Made by a program: the position numbers and the translations under genes. Below are positions 29,876 to 39,474 of a stretch of 64,000 bases of DNA, piece after piece. Source of the DNA: Mycobacterium tilburgii (GTDB lineage Bacteria > Actinomycetota > Actinomycetes > Mycobacteriales > Mycobacteriaceae). Under the pieces are notes generated by a model that saw only the letters and a list, made by a program, of their open reading frames with translations, was not told the origin of the DNA and ran no database searches. Positions within the stretch are counted from its first letter, which is position 1; every line of letters starts with the position of its first letter. Location: positions 1 through 64,000 of the forward strand of contig NZ_LR655693.1 of assembly GCF_902168065.1 (NCBI RefSeq), given 5' to 3'.

Positions 29876-29957
29876 CATCACCGCCACGCTGGCCCCTTCG
29901 GCCGCAAGGGTTTGACCACGGCGACCATGGCGGTCGAGCCGGTGAACCCCAGGTCCA
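29876..29957 (-). pseudogene. Short-chain dehydrogenase N-terminal fragment
   Basis: MDLGFTGSTAMV from ATG 29957, then in the next frame TLAAEGASVAVMARG. This is the start of a Rossmann-fold SDR with its Gly-rich loop deleted. It abuts the cobN fragment at about 29875, so a deletion joined the two. It lies 3 bases downstream of the TetR remnant on the same strand, suggesting a former regulator-enzyme pair. Confidence 0.6.
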
Positions 29958-29960
29958 TGC

Positions 29961-30630
29961 TCACTCCCTCGGAGAATCGTTCGAACAGATCTCAGCGATT
30001 GTCTCGGGCGACACGCCCAATACGCGCAGGCAGAATCCGACCGTATCGCCGCGTGTTTGGGCGTAATCGCCATCCCGCCACTGCCTGTTGGTGCTCGCCC
30101 ACACCACACCCTGGATGAAATCGGCGTGGGTTGGGTCGCAGGATCGATGTGGTGGAACGCCCCGCGCTGTAGCCCCTGCTGCAGCGCTCGGCGCAACGGC
30201 TCGAGCATTTCGGCATACGCGGGCTGAACCAGAGCGGGCGAGCCGAACACCTGCGACTGAGCTTCCACCGACAACCGTCGCAAGTCGGATTTGACGGTGT
30301 CATCGAATGCCAGCTCGAGTCATCCATCGATCCATGCCGCGACTGCTTCGACCTCTGTGTTCGACAGCGACATTCGGCGCTGCAGCCGTCGTCTCTCCGC
30401 GCAGGCGCTCGCCAGGAACGCCGCGTCAACCAGTTCTTCCTTGGAGTTGAAATGGCGGTAGAAAGCGCGGGTGCTCACCTTGGTGCGGTCCAGCACCGTG
30501 GCGATGCTCAAGCCGCGACACCGCTCTCGCGCAACGTCGTTGACGTCGCGGCCAAAATTGCGCGGCACACCACCGGGTCGGGGCCCAGCCTGTTGCGCCG
30601 TCGCGTTCTGCGGATGCCGGTCATGGACAT
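29961..30630 (-). pseudogene. TetR-family regulator, frameshifted
   Basis: N-terminus MSMTGIRRTRRRNRLG from ATG 30630, DNA-binding helix-turn-helix ATVLDRTKVSTRAFYRHFNS in a second frame, and a ligand domain in further frames (SVEAQSQVFGSPALVQPAYA, EMLEPLRRALQQGLQRGAFH). Two or more indels and a stop near 30320 break it. Total extent (about 220 codons) fits a normal TetR protein. Confidence 0.8.
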
Positions 30631-30753
30631 GGTCTGATTATTTACGCACCACCTCTCCCGGCCGTTCACCCTCTGAAAATAGTGTTTTCGCGTAAGGGCC
30701 GACTTACGCAGCGCACTGGTGAGAAAGTCAACGTTTCCGAGTATGTTGACACC

Positions 30754-31149
30754 GTGACGCCGACCTTTACCGACCTTGCCAAGTCGCAGTACATCCTGCT
30801 GACCACCTTCACCAAGGACGGGCGGCCCAAGCCAACCCCGATCTGGACCGCGCCGGACGCAAACGGGGGAGACCGGCTCCTGGTCATCACGGGGGCAAAC
30901 TCGTGGAAGGTCAAGCGGATTCGCCACACACCGCGAGTGACTATGGCGACCTGCACGATGCGCGGCCGCCCGACCAGTGACGCCGTCGAAGGCGTCGCGG
31001 CCGTGCTGGACAAGTCGGAAACGGGCAGGGTGTACGACGCGATCGGCAAGCGCTACGGCATCATCGGCGCGATTTTTAACTTCTTCAGCAAGCGGCGTGG
31101 TGGCATGGAGAACAACGTCGGTCTCGAACTCAGACTGGCCGGCGGCTAG
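30754..31149 (+). CDS. F420-dependent PPOX-class protein (Rv2061c-like)
   Basis: Small split-barrel oxidoreductase similar to Mtb Rv2061c. 131 residues from GTG 30754: DLAKSQYILLTTFTKDGRPK, PTPIWTAPDANGGDRLLVIT, NSWKVKRIRHTPRVTMATCT, then AIGKRYGIIGAIFNFFSKRR. The Lys/Arg-rich strand is typical of binding the F420 phosphates. The reading frame is open upstream to 30682, but that part does not resemble the family. Intact, in a region where nearly everything else is decayed. Substrate unknown. Confidence 0.85.
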   Translation: MTPTFTDLAKSQYILLTTFTKDGRPKPTPIWTAPDANGGDRLLVITGANSWKVKRIRHTPRVTMATCTMRGRPTSDAVEGVAAVLDKSETGRVYDAIGKRYGIIGAIFNFFSKRRGGMENNVGLELRLAGG

Positions 31150-31157
31150 GGTCGCTC

Positions 31158-31926
31158 ATGGCGAGCGTAATGGTCCCGCTCCCGGATCGCGACTTCGACC
31201 CCACCGAGGTAGCGGTCAGTTGGCGGGTCTTGACCAACGGCGGCCACGACGTGATCTTCGCGACCGAGAGTGGAACCGCGGGCGGCGCCGACGACATCAT
31301 GGTGACCGGCCGTGGGCTGGATGTGTGGTCCGCGTTGCCGGTGCTGACCTTTTCCAGCTGGTCGTGCTTGCGTTACGCGCCAACAGGACTGCTCGCGACG
31401 CCTATGCTGCGTTGGTGCGTTCCGACCAGTTCCGTTACCCGATCAGCTGCGTGAGGCCACCCTGGACGACACCGATGCACTGCTACTGCCCGGCGGCCAT
31501 CGTGCCTGCGGCATGCGCAGCTACATCGACATACTGCAACGCTGGTCGTGGAGGCGTTCGCCCGCGGCATGACCGTCGCCGCGATCTGTCACGGCGTCCT
31601 GCTGACCGCCCGCAGCATCGATCCCCAGACGGGTCGCTCGGTCCTGTACGGGCGCAAGACTACCGCTGACCTGGGCCATGGAGCGGCTGGCCTGGCGGCT
31701 CACCCGCATCACCCAATTCTGGGATACCGACTACTACCGCACCTACACCGAAGAGCCCGGCCAGCCCGACGGCCATGTCCGACTCAAGTCCTCTGGGCTC
31801 GCGCGCGACACCGCGACCGATTCACGGCTGGCATTCGTTGTCGATGACGGCAATTACCTCTCGGCGCGCTGGCCCGGCGATACGCACACCTTTGCCGGTG
31901 CCCTCTGCTTCAAGCTCGCAACCTGA
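31158..31926 (+). pseudogene. DJ-1/PfpI-family protein, broken
   Basis: Starts MASVMVPLPDRDFDPTEVAV and SWRVLTNGGHDVIFATESG, the usual N-terminal strand-helix of the family. Later blocks are LDDTDALLLPGGHRACGMRS, then VEAFARGMTVAAICHGVLLT, which holds the nucleophile-elbow Cys (AICHG), and RTYTEEPGQPDGHVRLKSSG. These lie in different frames with shifts near 31330, 31440, 31540 and 31670. It follows the F420-type gene after 8 bases, so it was probably co-transcribed with it. Confidence 0.8.
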
Positions 31927-31932
31927 GCGCTC

Positions 31933-32623
31933 ACTTCAGGTGCTCGCCAAAAACGCGAACACCCGGATCCACGCGTCCTCGGTCGCGGCGTGGTCGTGTC
32001 CGAACCCCGTCACCCGAAGCAGCGGCTGGGGGGCAGGGTGTTCGCGAAGCTGTGCCCGACACCCGGGTAGGCCTTGATGTCGTTGGTGATCCCTTTGGCC
32101 GCAACGACTTACCGCAACTTATCGGGCGCACCCTTGCCCAGCGAGTCACTGCTAGCCGAAGCTCGCCACGATCGGGCACGCACCCTCCAACACATCGTTG
32201 AGGTGGCGCGGCAACGACGTCCCGTAGAAGTGGGAAGAATCGCCAAAACTATTGGGCAACAACAACAGTGCGAACTGTCTGCCCATGCAGAAAACAGCTA
32301 TCCCGACCTGTGACCTGCAGTCCGGCAACGACTGCAGATGATCGCGGGCGGAAAGGATGTCTTTGAGGGCGCGCCCGCGCTACGTAATCAGCTCGCACAT
32401 CACCCGGTTGATGCATCGGATCCGGCCGCCGCGGGTGTACATGTTCGGCGTGATCGCGACGTAGCCGGCCTGGGTGATGCGGTCGTTGGTCGACTGCTTG
32501 TCCCGCCCGTAGCCGAACGCGTCGTGGGCCACCACCACCCCCGGCCAGGGACCCTGCCCGGGGCGGGATGTTCAGCAACGCATCGATCGGTCCGTTCGGG
32601 GTGTCAATCTCAATCGTGGTCAT
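31933..32623 (-). pseudogene. Dienelactone hydrolase-like protein, broken
   Basis: Remnant similar to Mtb Rv2054. MTTIEIDTPNGPIDALLNIP from ATG 32623, then frames containing VVVAHDAFGYGRDKQS-type sequence, GYVAITPNMYTRGGRI and the region around VGIAVFCMGRQFALLLLPNS, where the G-x-C-x-G nucleophile motif would be. Final block ACVFGEHLK near 31935. Several stops and indels. Confidence 0.7.
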
Positions 32624-32684
32624 GTCGTTATCTAACTGCAGCCGCGACGCGAGCCACCAGGGGAACTTCGGTACGCGAAGCAAA

Positions 32685-32965
32685 CGTTGGCCTGCAAACT
32701 TGTTCTGGCCCAACGGTTACGAACCATAAGCAAGGCGGCGCTGCTAAACGAGGTGTGCGAGATTGTCGGCGACGGTTCGGTGGCGCTGGAGGTTAACCAT
32801 GTCACCAACCCGGTACGGGGCCGACGAGGTCGCCGCCGCGCTGGCCCAACGGCTACCCGCGTGCGAGCCGCCGATCATCACCTCGTTGGGGCCGGTGCTT
32901 GGCGTGCACGTCGGACCCGGGGCCGCTGCGGTCTGCCTGGAAACCGCCAGAAGGCTAGGCCGGCA
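32685..32965 (+). pseudogene. DegV family 3' fragment
   Basis: C-terminal part of a DegV-type fatty-acid-binding protein (compare Mtb Rv2417c). LVLAQRLRTISKAALLNEVC and GDGSVALEVNHVTNP are followed after a frame change by YGADEVAAALAQRLPACEPP and SLGPVLGVHVGPGAAAVCLE, the conserved GxxxGTHxGPG-like end of the family. The N-terminal two thirds are missing. It overlaps the 3' end of mmpL on the other strand and marks the junction between two chromosome segments that are separate in Mtb. Confidence 0.7.
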
Positions 32966-35864
32966 TTGGCTTTCGGGCGTGGTCGCCGCGCGGATGCACC
33001 ACCTGCGGCCACCAGAACCAACGCCCGAGCAGCGTGGCGATCGACGGCATCAGCAGCGTGCGCACGATCAGCGTGTCCAGTAGCAGACCGATGCAGACGG
33101 TGGATCCGAACTGGCCCAGCACCCGCAGGTCGCTGCCCAGCATCGCCGCCATCGTGAACGCGAACACCAGACCCGCGGCCGTCACCACCCCACCGGTGCC
33201 CGCCATCGAACGGATGATACCGGTCTTGAGTCCGTGATGGATCTCCTCCCGGAACCGGGAGACCAACAGCAGGTTGTAGTCAGAACCGACGGCCAGCAGG
33301 ATGATCACCGAGAGCGCGACGACGATCCAGTGGATCTTGATGCCAAATAGATCCTGCCAGATGAGCACGGCCAGCCCGAACGACGCGGCGATCGAACTGG
33401 CTGCGGTGCCGACGATGACCAGCGCGGCCACCACGCTGCGGGTGAGTAGCAGCATGATCATGAAGATCAGCGTCAGCGCGGACACGACCGCGATCATCAG
33501 GTCGTACTTCTCGCCATCGGCCATGTCTCGGAAGGTCGCGGCTGTGCCGCCGAGGTACACCCTGGCGTCGGACAGCGAGGACTGCTTCAACGCCTCCTGC
33601 GCGGCCGTGCGTTCGGCGTCGACCCGTGAAATACCTTCCGGCGTCATCGGATCGCCCTGGTGGGTGATGAAGAACCGTGCCGACTTCCCGTCGGGTGACA
33701 GGAACATGCGCAGACCGGTCTCGAAGTCGGGGTTGTCGAACGCCTCGGGCGGCAGATAGAAGAAGTCGTCGTTCTTGGACTGATCGAAGCTCTGCCCCAT
33801 CACGATCGCGGTATTGCTCATCGCCTCCATCTGGTTGATCATTGCCCGGAATGTCTGGTACAGCGTCAGCGTGATGCCCCGGGTGGTCTTCAACGTGGTG
33901 ATCAGCGTTGGAAACAGCGCCGTCAGATCGTGTGTGGCATTGGCGGTGTGCTGAATGTCGGCCGTCAGGTAGTGGAACTGTTCGGCGAGTTGGTCGAAAC
34001 CATCCAGCGAATCGAACAACGACCGCAGCCCGAAGCACAGAGGGATGTCGAAGCAGTGCTTCTCCCAGTAGAAGTAGGTGCGTACCGGCCGGAACGTGTC
34101 GTCGAAATCGGCGATGTGATTGCGCAGGCCGTCGGTGATCTCCGAGGTGACCGCCGTGGTCCGTGCACTGTCGTCGGCGGCCCGCGAAAGATCAAGCGAA
34201 ACTTGGTATTGGCGTTCCGTGATCTCGATCTGGGTCTGCAGGTCGTCGGCCATCCTGAGGATGTCGTTCATCCGCTCCTTGAGGAAGCCCACGTTCTGCA
34301 TGGTGGTCTGGCTTTGGACGCTGTTCTGGAACGGGATCGAGCTGTGCTGGATCGGGATGCCCAGCGGCCGGGTGATGTCCTGGACCATGGCGATGCCGAG
34401 CGTTCGCATCTCGTTTTTGGCCACCCGGTCCAGCACCAACATGTCAGCTGTGTTGCGCATGTCGTGGTCGGATTCGACCATCAGCAGATCGGGGTTCATC
34501 CGCGCTTCGGAGAAGTGCCGGTTGGCGGCCTCCTGCCCCTGGTTGGACGGTGCCGACAGCGGTAGGTAGAAGCGGTCGTTGTAGGTGGTCGTATAGCTCG
34601 GCAGGGTTACCATGCCGACCAACACCACGGCGCCGCTGACCGCCAGAACCGGTGCGGGCCAACGCACTACCGCGGTGCCCACCCGGCGCCACAACCGCCC
34701 GCGTTTGGCCACCCGCTTGGTCTCGAACAGGTGGAAGCGACTGCCGACGAACACCACCGCCGGGCCCAGGGTGAGCCCGGCCAGCACGACCACCAGCATG
34801 CCGATCGCGACCGGTGCACCCATGGTGTTGAACCAGGGCAGCCGGGTAAAACTCAGGCAGTAGGTGGCGCCGGCGATCGTCAGACCCGAGCCCAGCACCA
34901 CTGGAGCCACACTCTTGAAGGTGGTGTAGTACGCGGATTCTCGGTCTTCACCGGCCCGTAGCGCTTCCTGATAGCGCCCGACGAGGAAGATCCCGTAATC
35001 CGTTCCGGCCGCGATCGCCAACATGGTGAGGATGTTGGCGGCGAAGGTGGTGAGCCCGAATGCGTTGTGATACGCCAGAACCGCGACGACGCCGCGGGCG
35101 CAGGCCAACGCCACAAACGTCATGAACAGCTGCACCAGTGTGGTGACGACGGACCGGTACACCAGCAGCAGCATGATCGCGATGGCGCCCAGTGTGAACA
35201 GCGTGATCTTGGCCAGGCTGGTATTGCCGATCAGGTGCATGTCATCGAAGAGCGCCGCGGGACCGGTGACGTAGGCCTTGACCCCCGGCGGCGCGTTGTT
35301 CTCGTCGATCACCTTGCGAACGGCGTCCACGGATTCATTGGCCAGCGTGGTGCCCTGGTTACCGGCCAGGTTTATCTGCACGTAAGCGCCCTTGGCGTCG
35401 GCACTTTGGGCACCCGCCGCCGTCAGCCGGTCGCCCCAGAAGTCCTGGATGTGCTGGATGTGCGCGGGGTCCTGACGCAGTTGACGCATGAGCTTGTCGT
35501 AGTACTGGTGCGCGTCGGCGCCGAGCGGCTGCTGACCTTCCAGCACGATCATCACGGTGCTGTTGGAATCGAACTCGTGAAAGTTGTGGCCCATCCGCAT
35601 CATCGCCTGCATCGACGGCGCGTCCAGCGGAGTTATCGGGGCGGAGTGCGCCTCACCGACGACCTCCAGGGTGGGGACGATAACGTTGACCACGATCGTG
35701 ACGAAGACCCACACCAGGATGATCGGCACCGCGAAGATGCGAATAGCGTGGGAAAAGTACGGCCGGTGACCTCGCTCCGGCTTTCCCGCGCTCCGGGTCT
35801 GGATCGGCCCGGTGTCGGCGGCGTCGTCGACACCGAGTCGGCTCTTGCTGTTGACATCGCTCAT
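32955..35864 (-). CDS. RND lipid/siderophore transporter MmpL
   Basis: Inner-membrane RND transporter of the MmpL4/MmpL5 type, 969 residues. A first transmembrane helix (FAVPIILVWVFVTIVVNVIV), a periplasmic porter domain, five helices including TLGAIAIMLLLVYRSVVTTL and the motif AAGTDYGIFLVGRYQEA, a second periplasmic domain with a long coiled coil, and a second membrane bundle with AVGSDYNLLLVSRFREEI. The paired Asp-Tyr motifs are the proton-relay residues. It overlaps mmpS by 4 bases. Intact. The cargo cannot be decided; related pairs export mycobactins or glycopeptidolipids. Confidence 0.93.
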   Translation of the reverse strand: MSDVNSKSRLGVDDAADTGPIQTRSAGKPERGHRPYFSHAIRIFAVPIILVWVFVTIVVNVIVPTLEVVGEAHSAPITPLDAPSMQAMMRMGHNFHEFDSNSTVMIVLEGQQPLGADAHQYYDKLMRQLRQDPAHIQHIQDFWGDRLTAAGAQSADAKGAYVQINLAGNQGTTLANESVDAVRKVIDENNAPPGVKAYVTGPAALFDDMHLIGNTSLAKITLFTLGAIAIMLLLVYRSVVTTLVQLFMTFVALACARGVVAVLAYHNAFGLTTFAANILTMLAIAAGTDYGIFLVGRYQEALRAGEDRESAYYTTFKSVAPVVLGSGLTIAGATYCLSFTRLPWFNTMGAPVAIGMLVVVLAGLTLGPAVVFVGSRFHLFETKRVAKRGRLWRRVGTAVVRWPAPVLAVSGAVVLVGMVTLPSYTTTYNDRFYLPLSAPSNQGQEAANRHFSEARMNPDLLMVESDHDMRNTADMLVLDRVAKNEMRTLGIAMVQDITRPLGIPIQHSSIPFQNSVQSQTTMQNVGFLKERMNDILRMADDLQTQIEITERQYQVSLDLSRAADDSARTTAVTSEITDGLRNHIADFDDTFRPVRTYFYWEKHCFDIPLCFGLRSLFDSLDGFDQLAEQFHYLTADIQHTANATHDLTALFPTLITTLKTTRGITLTLYQTFRAMINQMEAMSNTAIVMGQSFDQSKNDDFFYLPPEAFDNPDFETGLRMFLSPDGKSARFFITHQGDPMTPEGISRVDAERTAAQEALKQSSLSDARVYLGGTAATFRDMADGEKYDLMIAVVSALTLIFMIMLLLTRSVVAALVIVGTAASSIAASFGLAVLIWQDLFGIKIHWIVVALSVIILLAVGSDYNLLLVSRFREEIHHGLKTGIIRSMAGTGGVVTAAGLVFAFTMAAMLGSDLRVLGQFGSTVCIGLLLDTLIVRTLLMPSIATLLGRWFWWPQVVHPRGDHARKPMPA

Positions 35865-36316
35865 GCGGACTTCACCAAGCAGAAGGTCTGGGCGTTGTGG
35901 CCATCGGACGTGTGCTGTTCGCGGACGACGCCGTCCACGGTGATCTTGCAGCTGATTTGATCGCTGTCACATTGCGCGATGATATTGGCACTCACCGAGG
36001 GCAGCGTGGTCGAGATGGTGGCCGACCAGGGCAGCGCCGCATTGGCGATCTGGTGGGTGTTGGCGTTCTCGTCCCAGTAGTTGATGTTCGCGACGGCGCC
36101 CGGCGGGCCGGAGATCTCGTAGACCACGACCTTCGGATTGAACTGCACGATCTCGATGCCCTTGCCGGCATTCGCGTTGAGGTCCTGCGACCCGAAGATC
36201 TTGTGCAGCCGCGACACGACCAGTGTCGAGATGGCCAGGACCCCGATCATCAGGATGGGAATCCATGCCCGCCTGAGCGCCCGGGTTATGGCATCCGTGT
36301 TAGTGGAAGCCCGCAC
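35861..36316 (-). CDS. MmpS accessory protein
   Basis: Small membrane-anchored partner of MmpL, 151 residues from ATG 36316. One N-terminal transmembrane helix (ILMIGVLAISTLVVSRLHKI) precedes a periplasmic beta-sandwich (VVVYEISGPPGAVANINYWD, TISTTLPSVSANIIAQCDSD, CKITVDGVVREQHTS). The two cysteines CDSDQISC are typical. ATGA overlap with mmpL shows a coupled operon. Two palindromes lie upstream. Confidence 0.93.
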   Translation of the reverse strand: MRASTNTDAITRALRRAWIPILMIGVLAISTLVVSRLHKIFGSQDLNANAGKGIEIVQFNPKVVVYEISGPPGAVANINYWDENANTHQIANAALPWSATISTTLPSVSANIIAQCDSDQISCKITVDGVVREQHTSDGHNAQTFCLVKSA

Positions 36317-36378
36317 CTTGACCGCCTTCCGATGACCGCTGCCGGGGCCTCATCCTGCCAGGAAAGCCCGCCACCACC

Positions 36379-36402
36379 GCCGACAACTTTAGTTGTCGAC
36401 GG
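36379..36402. promoter_or_regulatory. Palindromic operator candidate upstream of mmpS-mmpL
   Basis: CGACAACTTTAGTTGTCG (36381-36398) is a perfect 8-base inverted repeat with a 2-base centre. Extended outwards it gives 12-base arms with one mismatch (36379-36402). It is 65 bases before the mmpS ATG and is the size of a TetR or MarR operator. No intact cognate regulator was found in the window. Confidence 0.5.
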
Positions 36403-36408
36403 AACCTT

Positions 36409-36440
36409 TGCTCGGCTAAGTACTGTAAACCTTAGAGCAC
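36409..36440. promoter_or_regulatory. Second inverted repeat upstream of mmpS
   Basis: CTAAG (36416-36420) and CTTAG (36431-36435) face each other across 10 bases, with outer TGCT and AGCA also complementary with a 2-base slip. The AT-rich centre is unusual here. It resembles an IdeR iron box only weakly, so an iron link is a guess. Confidence 0.3.
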
Positions 36441-36485
36441 GGAACCGTTCCTCCGGGTGCTTCGGAAGTGGTCAGGCCCATTCCG

Positions 36486-36745
36486 CTAACGGGCCAGCCG
36501 CCCAGTGACGGGCGGCAAATCAGCCAGCTTCACGATGCCCGGGTCGGCGGCGACCACCGCCGGGACGGCATTGGTAACCGGCATGGCGGTGTAAATCATC
36601 CCAAACCAATGAACCTGGGCTCGGTCCAATCCTTGGGCGGCAGGCAGTGCAGGAAGGTCCGCATGTTGGGCATCCCGAACACCTGGATCACGTGGCCGTG
36701 CTCGAGGGGCTTAGGCGGCACCACGTGGTTGCCCATGGTCAAGTT
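36486..36745 (-). pseudogene. DapB-like NAD(P)-dependent dehydrogenase 3' fragment
   Basis: C-terminal piece of a dihydrodipicolinate-reductase-like enzyme: HGHVIQVFGMPNMRTFLHCL and PPKDWTEPRFIGLG, a frame change, then IYTAMPVTNAVPAVVAADPG and IVKLADLPPVTGRLAR to a stop at 36486. The nucleotide-binding half is gone, and the fragment is fused to the FAAL remnant upstream near 36745. Substrate unknown. Confidence 0.5.
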
Positions 36746-37654
36746 GAATCCGACGCTGACGACCAAGCGCCGTGCCCTTCCCGGACGGGCACGGCTGGAC
36801 GCGGTCCGTCGCGAGCGCCGCGGCATCGAAGCATGCCGCCGGCGTGGTTTCGCTCCACGTTCCGGTGGCCACGAAAACGGTCGCCTCCGCCAAACCGTAG
36901 GACGGGAGCATCATGTGGTCCCGGAAATTGAAGTGCGCGAACCGGTCGACGAAGCGGTGCAGGGTGGCCGGCTTGACCCGTTCGGCGCCGCTAATGATGC
37001 CCAGCACCAATCCCATGTCGTGGTAGAAGGGCAGCCACGACACGATCGCTGCTTCCGACGGGAGGGTGGTCCGGGAGTCCGCGAAGAAACTGCGCATCAG
37101 CTGCTGGAAATTCGTCTCGAGGTTTCGGTGCAAGACCATCACGCCGGCCGGCGTTCGGGTCGAACCCGAGCTGTATTGCAGATACGCCAGGCTGGGCAGG
37201 TCGTCGGTCAGCATGGTGGTGTCACCGTCGGCGTCGAGATTCATCGAATCGATCTCGACGATCTTGGACACATCCTCCAGGTGCGCGCGGCCGACGTATT
37301 CGGCGACCGCCGACGTCGTGAGAATGACTGACGGTGACGTGTCTCGGCCAGGACCGCCTCCATCCGCTCGTCGCTCGAGTCGCGATGCGGCAGCGGCACG
37401 GCTCTCAGCCCGGCCTGCATGGATCCCAGGAACGCCGCGATGTAGTCGAGACCCTGCCCGCGCGGTCGCCGACTGACCCGTGCGGATCGAGATCGCGTGC
37501 CACGTTGAGTGTTCAGCGGGGCGACTTGCGACCAGGTGAGGCTTTCTCGCGCCCCTGCCCAGTCGTCTTCGTAACTGGTGAACGTGTAGGCAACGTCGTG
37601 CGGCCGCAGGCTGGCGCGCCCGTGCAGCATGGACAGAATCGATGACTGAGACAT
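36746..37654 (-). pseudogene. Fatty-acyl-AMP ligase (FadD/FAAL) with internal deletion
   Basis: N-terminus MSQSSILSMLHGRASLRPHD from ATG 37654, then ESLTWSQVA and after frameshifts QGLDYIAAFLGSMQAGL. The ATP-binding loop LAYLQYSSGSTRTPAGVMV and PFYHDMGLVLGIIS are in frame, then the sequence jumps to GAERVKPATLHRFVDRFAHF and PSYGLAEATVFVATGTW. The 80 or more residues normally between these (substrate tunnel region) are missing, and the C-terminal domain is lost. FAALs activate fatty acids for polyketide synthases, and a PKS remnant starts just across the intergenic gap. Confidence 0.85.
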
Positions 37655-37689
37655 GAGTGCCGTGTTATCCGGTGCTGTGGGACAGCACG

Positions 37690-39472
37690 GAGGGGTGTGT
37701 CCGACTGGTGCCAGATCGCCGACGCACTGGCCGCCGCGTACGTCGGCGGTCTTTGTCCCGATTTCGCTGCGCTGCATCGTGATTCGCGTGGCAAGGTCGA
37801 ACTGCCCACCTACCCGTTCTAGCGCCGTCGGTTCTGGCCCAAGACGACGGGGATCGCCATGGAAGACGGGGTCGGCCCCGCGGCCTCCGGAATCCTGGGC
37901 AGCGCCAAGGACCTCGCGTCCGGCAACTCGGTCTACACCAGCCGATTGTCGGTCAAGTCGCAGCCGTGGCTGTCCGACCATGTCATCTACGGCACGGTCG
38001 TGGTGCCAGGTGCGACGTACGCGGCGATGGCGCTGGCGGCCGTTGGCGCAACGGCGCGGGTCAAAGACGTGTTCTTCTACGGGCCGATCTTTTGGCCGAG
38101 AAAAGTTCTCGTGAGGTGCAGCTGACTTTGCATCCGCTGCCTAATGACGGCGAGTCGAAGTTCCAGGTGCACAGTCGCCCGTATGGTGAACGCGGTGGCG
38201 AATGGTCGTTGAACGCCGAGGGCACCGTGCAGACGGGCGCGGCGAGCCCGCTTCCGATGGCGATCCGGTCGATGAGGCGATCGAGCGGCTGGAGCGTATG
38301 CGTCCGCAGGAGCTGTTCGAAATCTTCGCTGACCTCGAACTGTCTTGGAGGCCAACGAGGTCCGGTTCCCTGAGGTTGCCGTGGATGGGGGAGGGCGAGG
38401 CGATCGGCAACATTATGGTCGGCGCGGAGCTCGCCGAGCAACTGGGCACCGAGCCGATGCACCCGGTCCTGATGGACCTGTGAACCGGGGTCGCCTTCTC
38501 GGCGCTGCTCGCCGCCGAGCAGGGCGTCAACGACCTGTTCCTGCCGCTGCGGTACGGGCAGGTGACGCTGCGCGAGAAGATGCCCTGGCGGTTCTACTGC
38601 CGAGGCCGGTGGCACAGTAGTGAGCTGAATAGCGAAACCCAGGTCTTCGACCTCGATTTCGTCGATCGCGACGGCCGCCACCTAAGCGGTATCCGCGAGT
38701 CCACGATCAAGCGCGCACCCCGCGAGACCCTGTTGCGTGGCCTGGGCGGATCGCCGGAGGCCGTGCGCGTGCTGGCCACCCTGCTGACCACCCCGCTCGA
38801 CGAACCCGAACTTGCTGTGCGGCAAGGGAAGCTGCTGGCTTCCCGACTGCTGCCGTGGGCGCGCAGCGGTCATCTGCGGGTGCCGCGTTTCGCGGACTAC
38901 GTGCTGGCACCCACTGAGCGTGGGGAGATTGACAACCTGCGGCTCACCGAGACCGACGTGCCGGCACCGGACGAGGGCTACGTGCAGGTCCGGGTGGAGG
39001 CGGCCGGCCTGAATTTCCGGGATGTGCTCAACATCCTGGGCCTGTACTCGGGTGACCTCGGCCGATCGGCGGCGACTTCGCCGGCACCGTCACCCAATTG
39101 GTAAGCGGTGTCAACGGACTCGAGGTGGACCAGCGCGTCTACGGCTTCATGCAGGGCGCGTTCTCCAGCCGGTTCAACGTGCCCCCCAATTGCTCGCCCC
39201 GATCCCCGACGGGATCAGCGCGGTGCAGGCGGCGACCATCCCGGCCGGGCCGCCCTGACGGTGCGGCTCGCGTTCGACTGGGCGCAGCTCAAGCCGGGCG
39301 AGCGGGTGCTGATCCATGCCGCCAGCGGTGGGGTGGGACTGGCGGCGATCCAGATGGCGCAGCAGTGCACTGCCACGGTTTATGCCACGGCCAGCACGTT
39401 CAAACGCGCGACGCTGCGTAAGCTGGGCGTGAAGTACTTCTACGACTTGTGCACAACGGATTTCGCCGACTG
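37690..39472 (+). pseudogene. Modular polyketide synthase fragment (AT end, DH, ER)
   Basis: Middle part of a large mycobacterial type I PKS. AT-end linker VELPTYPF then a stop in place of the usual Gln; DH domain with KSQPWLSDHVIYGTVVVPGA (catalytic His in SDH) and SREVQLTLHPLPNDGESKFQ; further DH sequence PMHPVLMDL; then ER domain VQVRVEAAGLNFRDVLNILG and the nucleotide loop LIHAASGGVGLAAIQMAQQC. At least five frame changes or stops. KS, most of AT, KR and ACP are absent. A lipid-type PKS is likely; the specific gene cannot be named. Confidence 0.88.
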
Positions 39473-39474
39473 GA

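Noticed and set aside
30682..30753. Upstream extension of the Rv2061c-like gene
   Set aside because: Open but not similar to the family; GTG 30754 gives the expected N-terminus.
36416..36435. IdeR iron box upstream of mmpS
   Set aside because: Only a loose fit to the 19-bp iron-box consensus; kept only as a generic inverted repeat.
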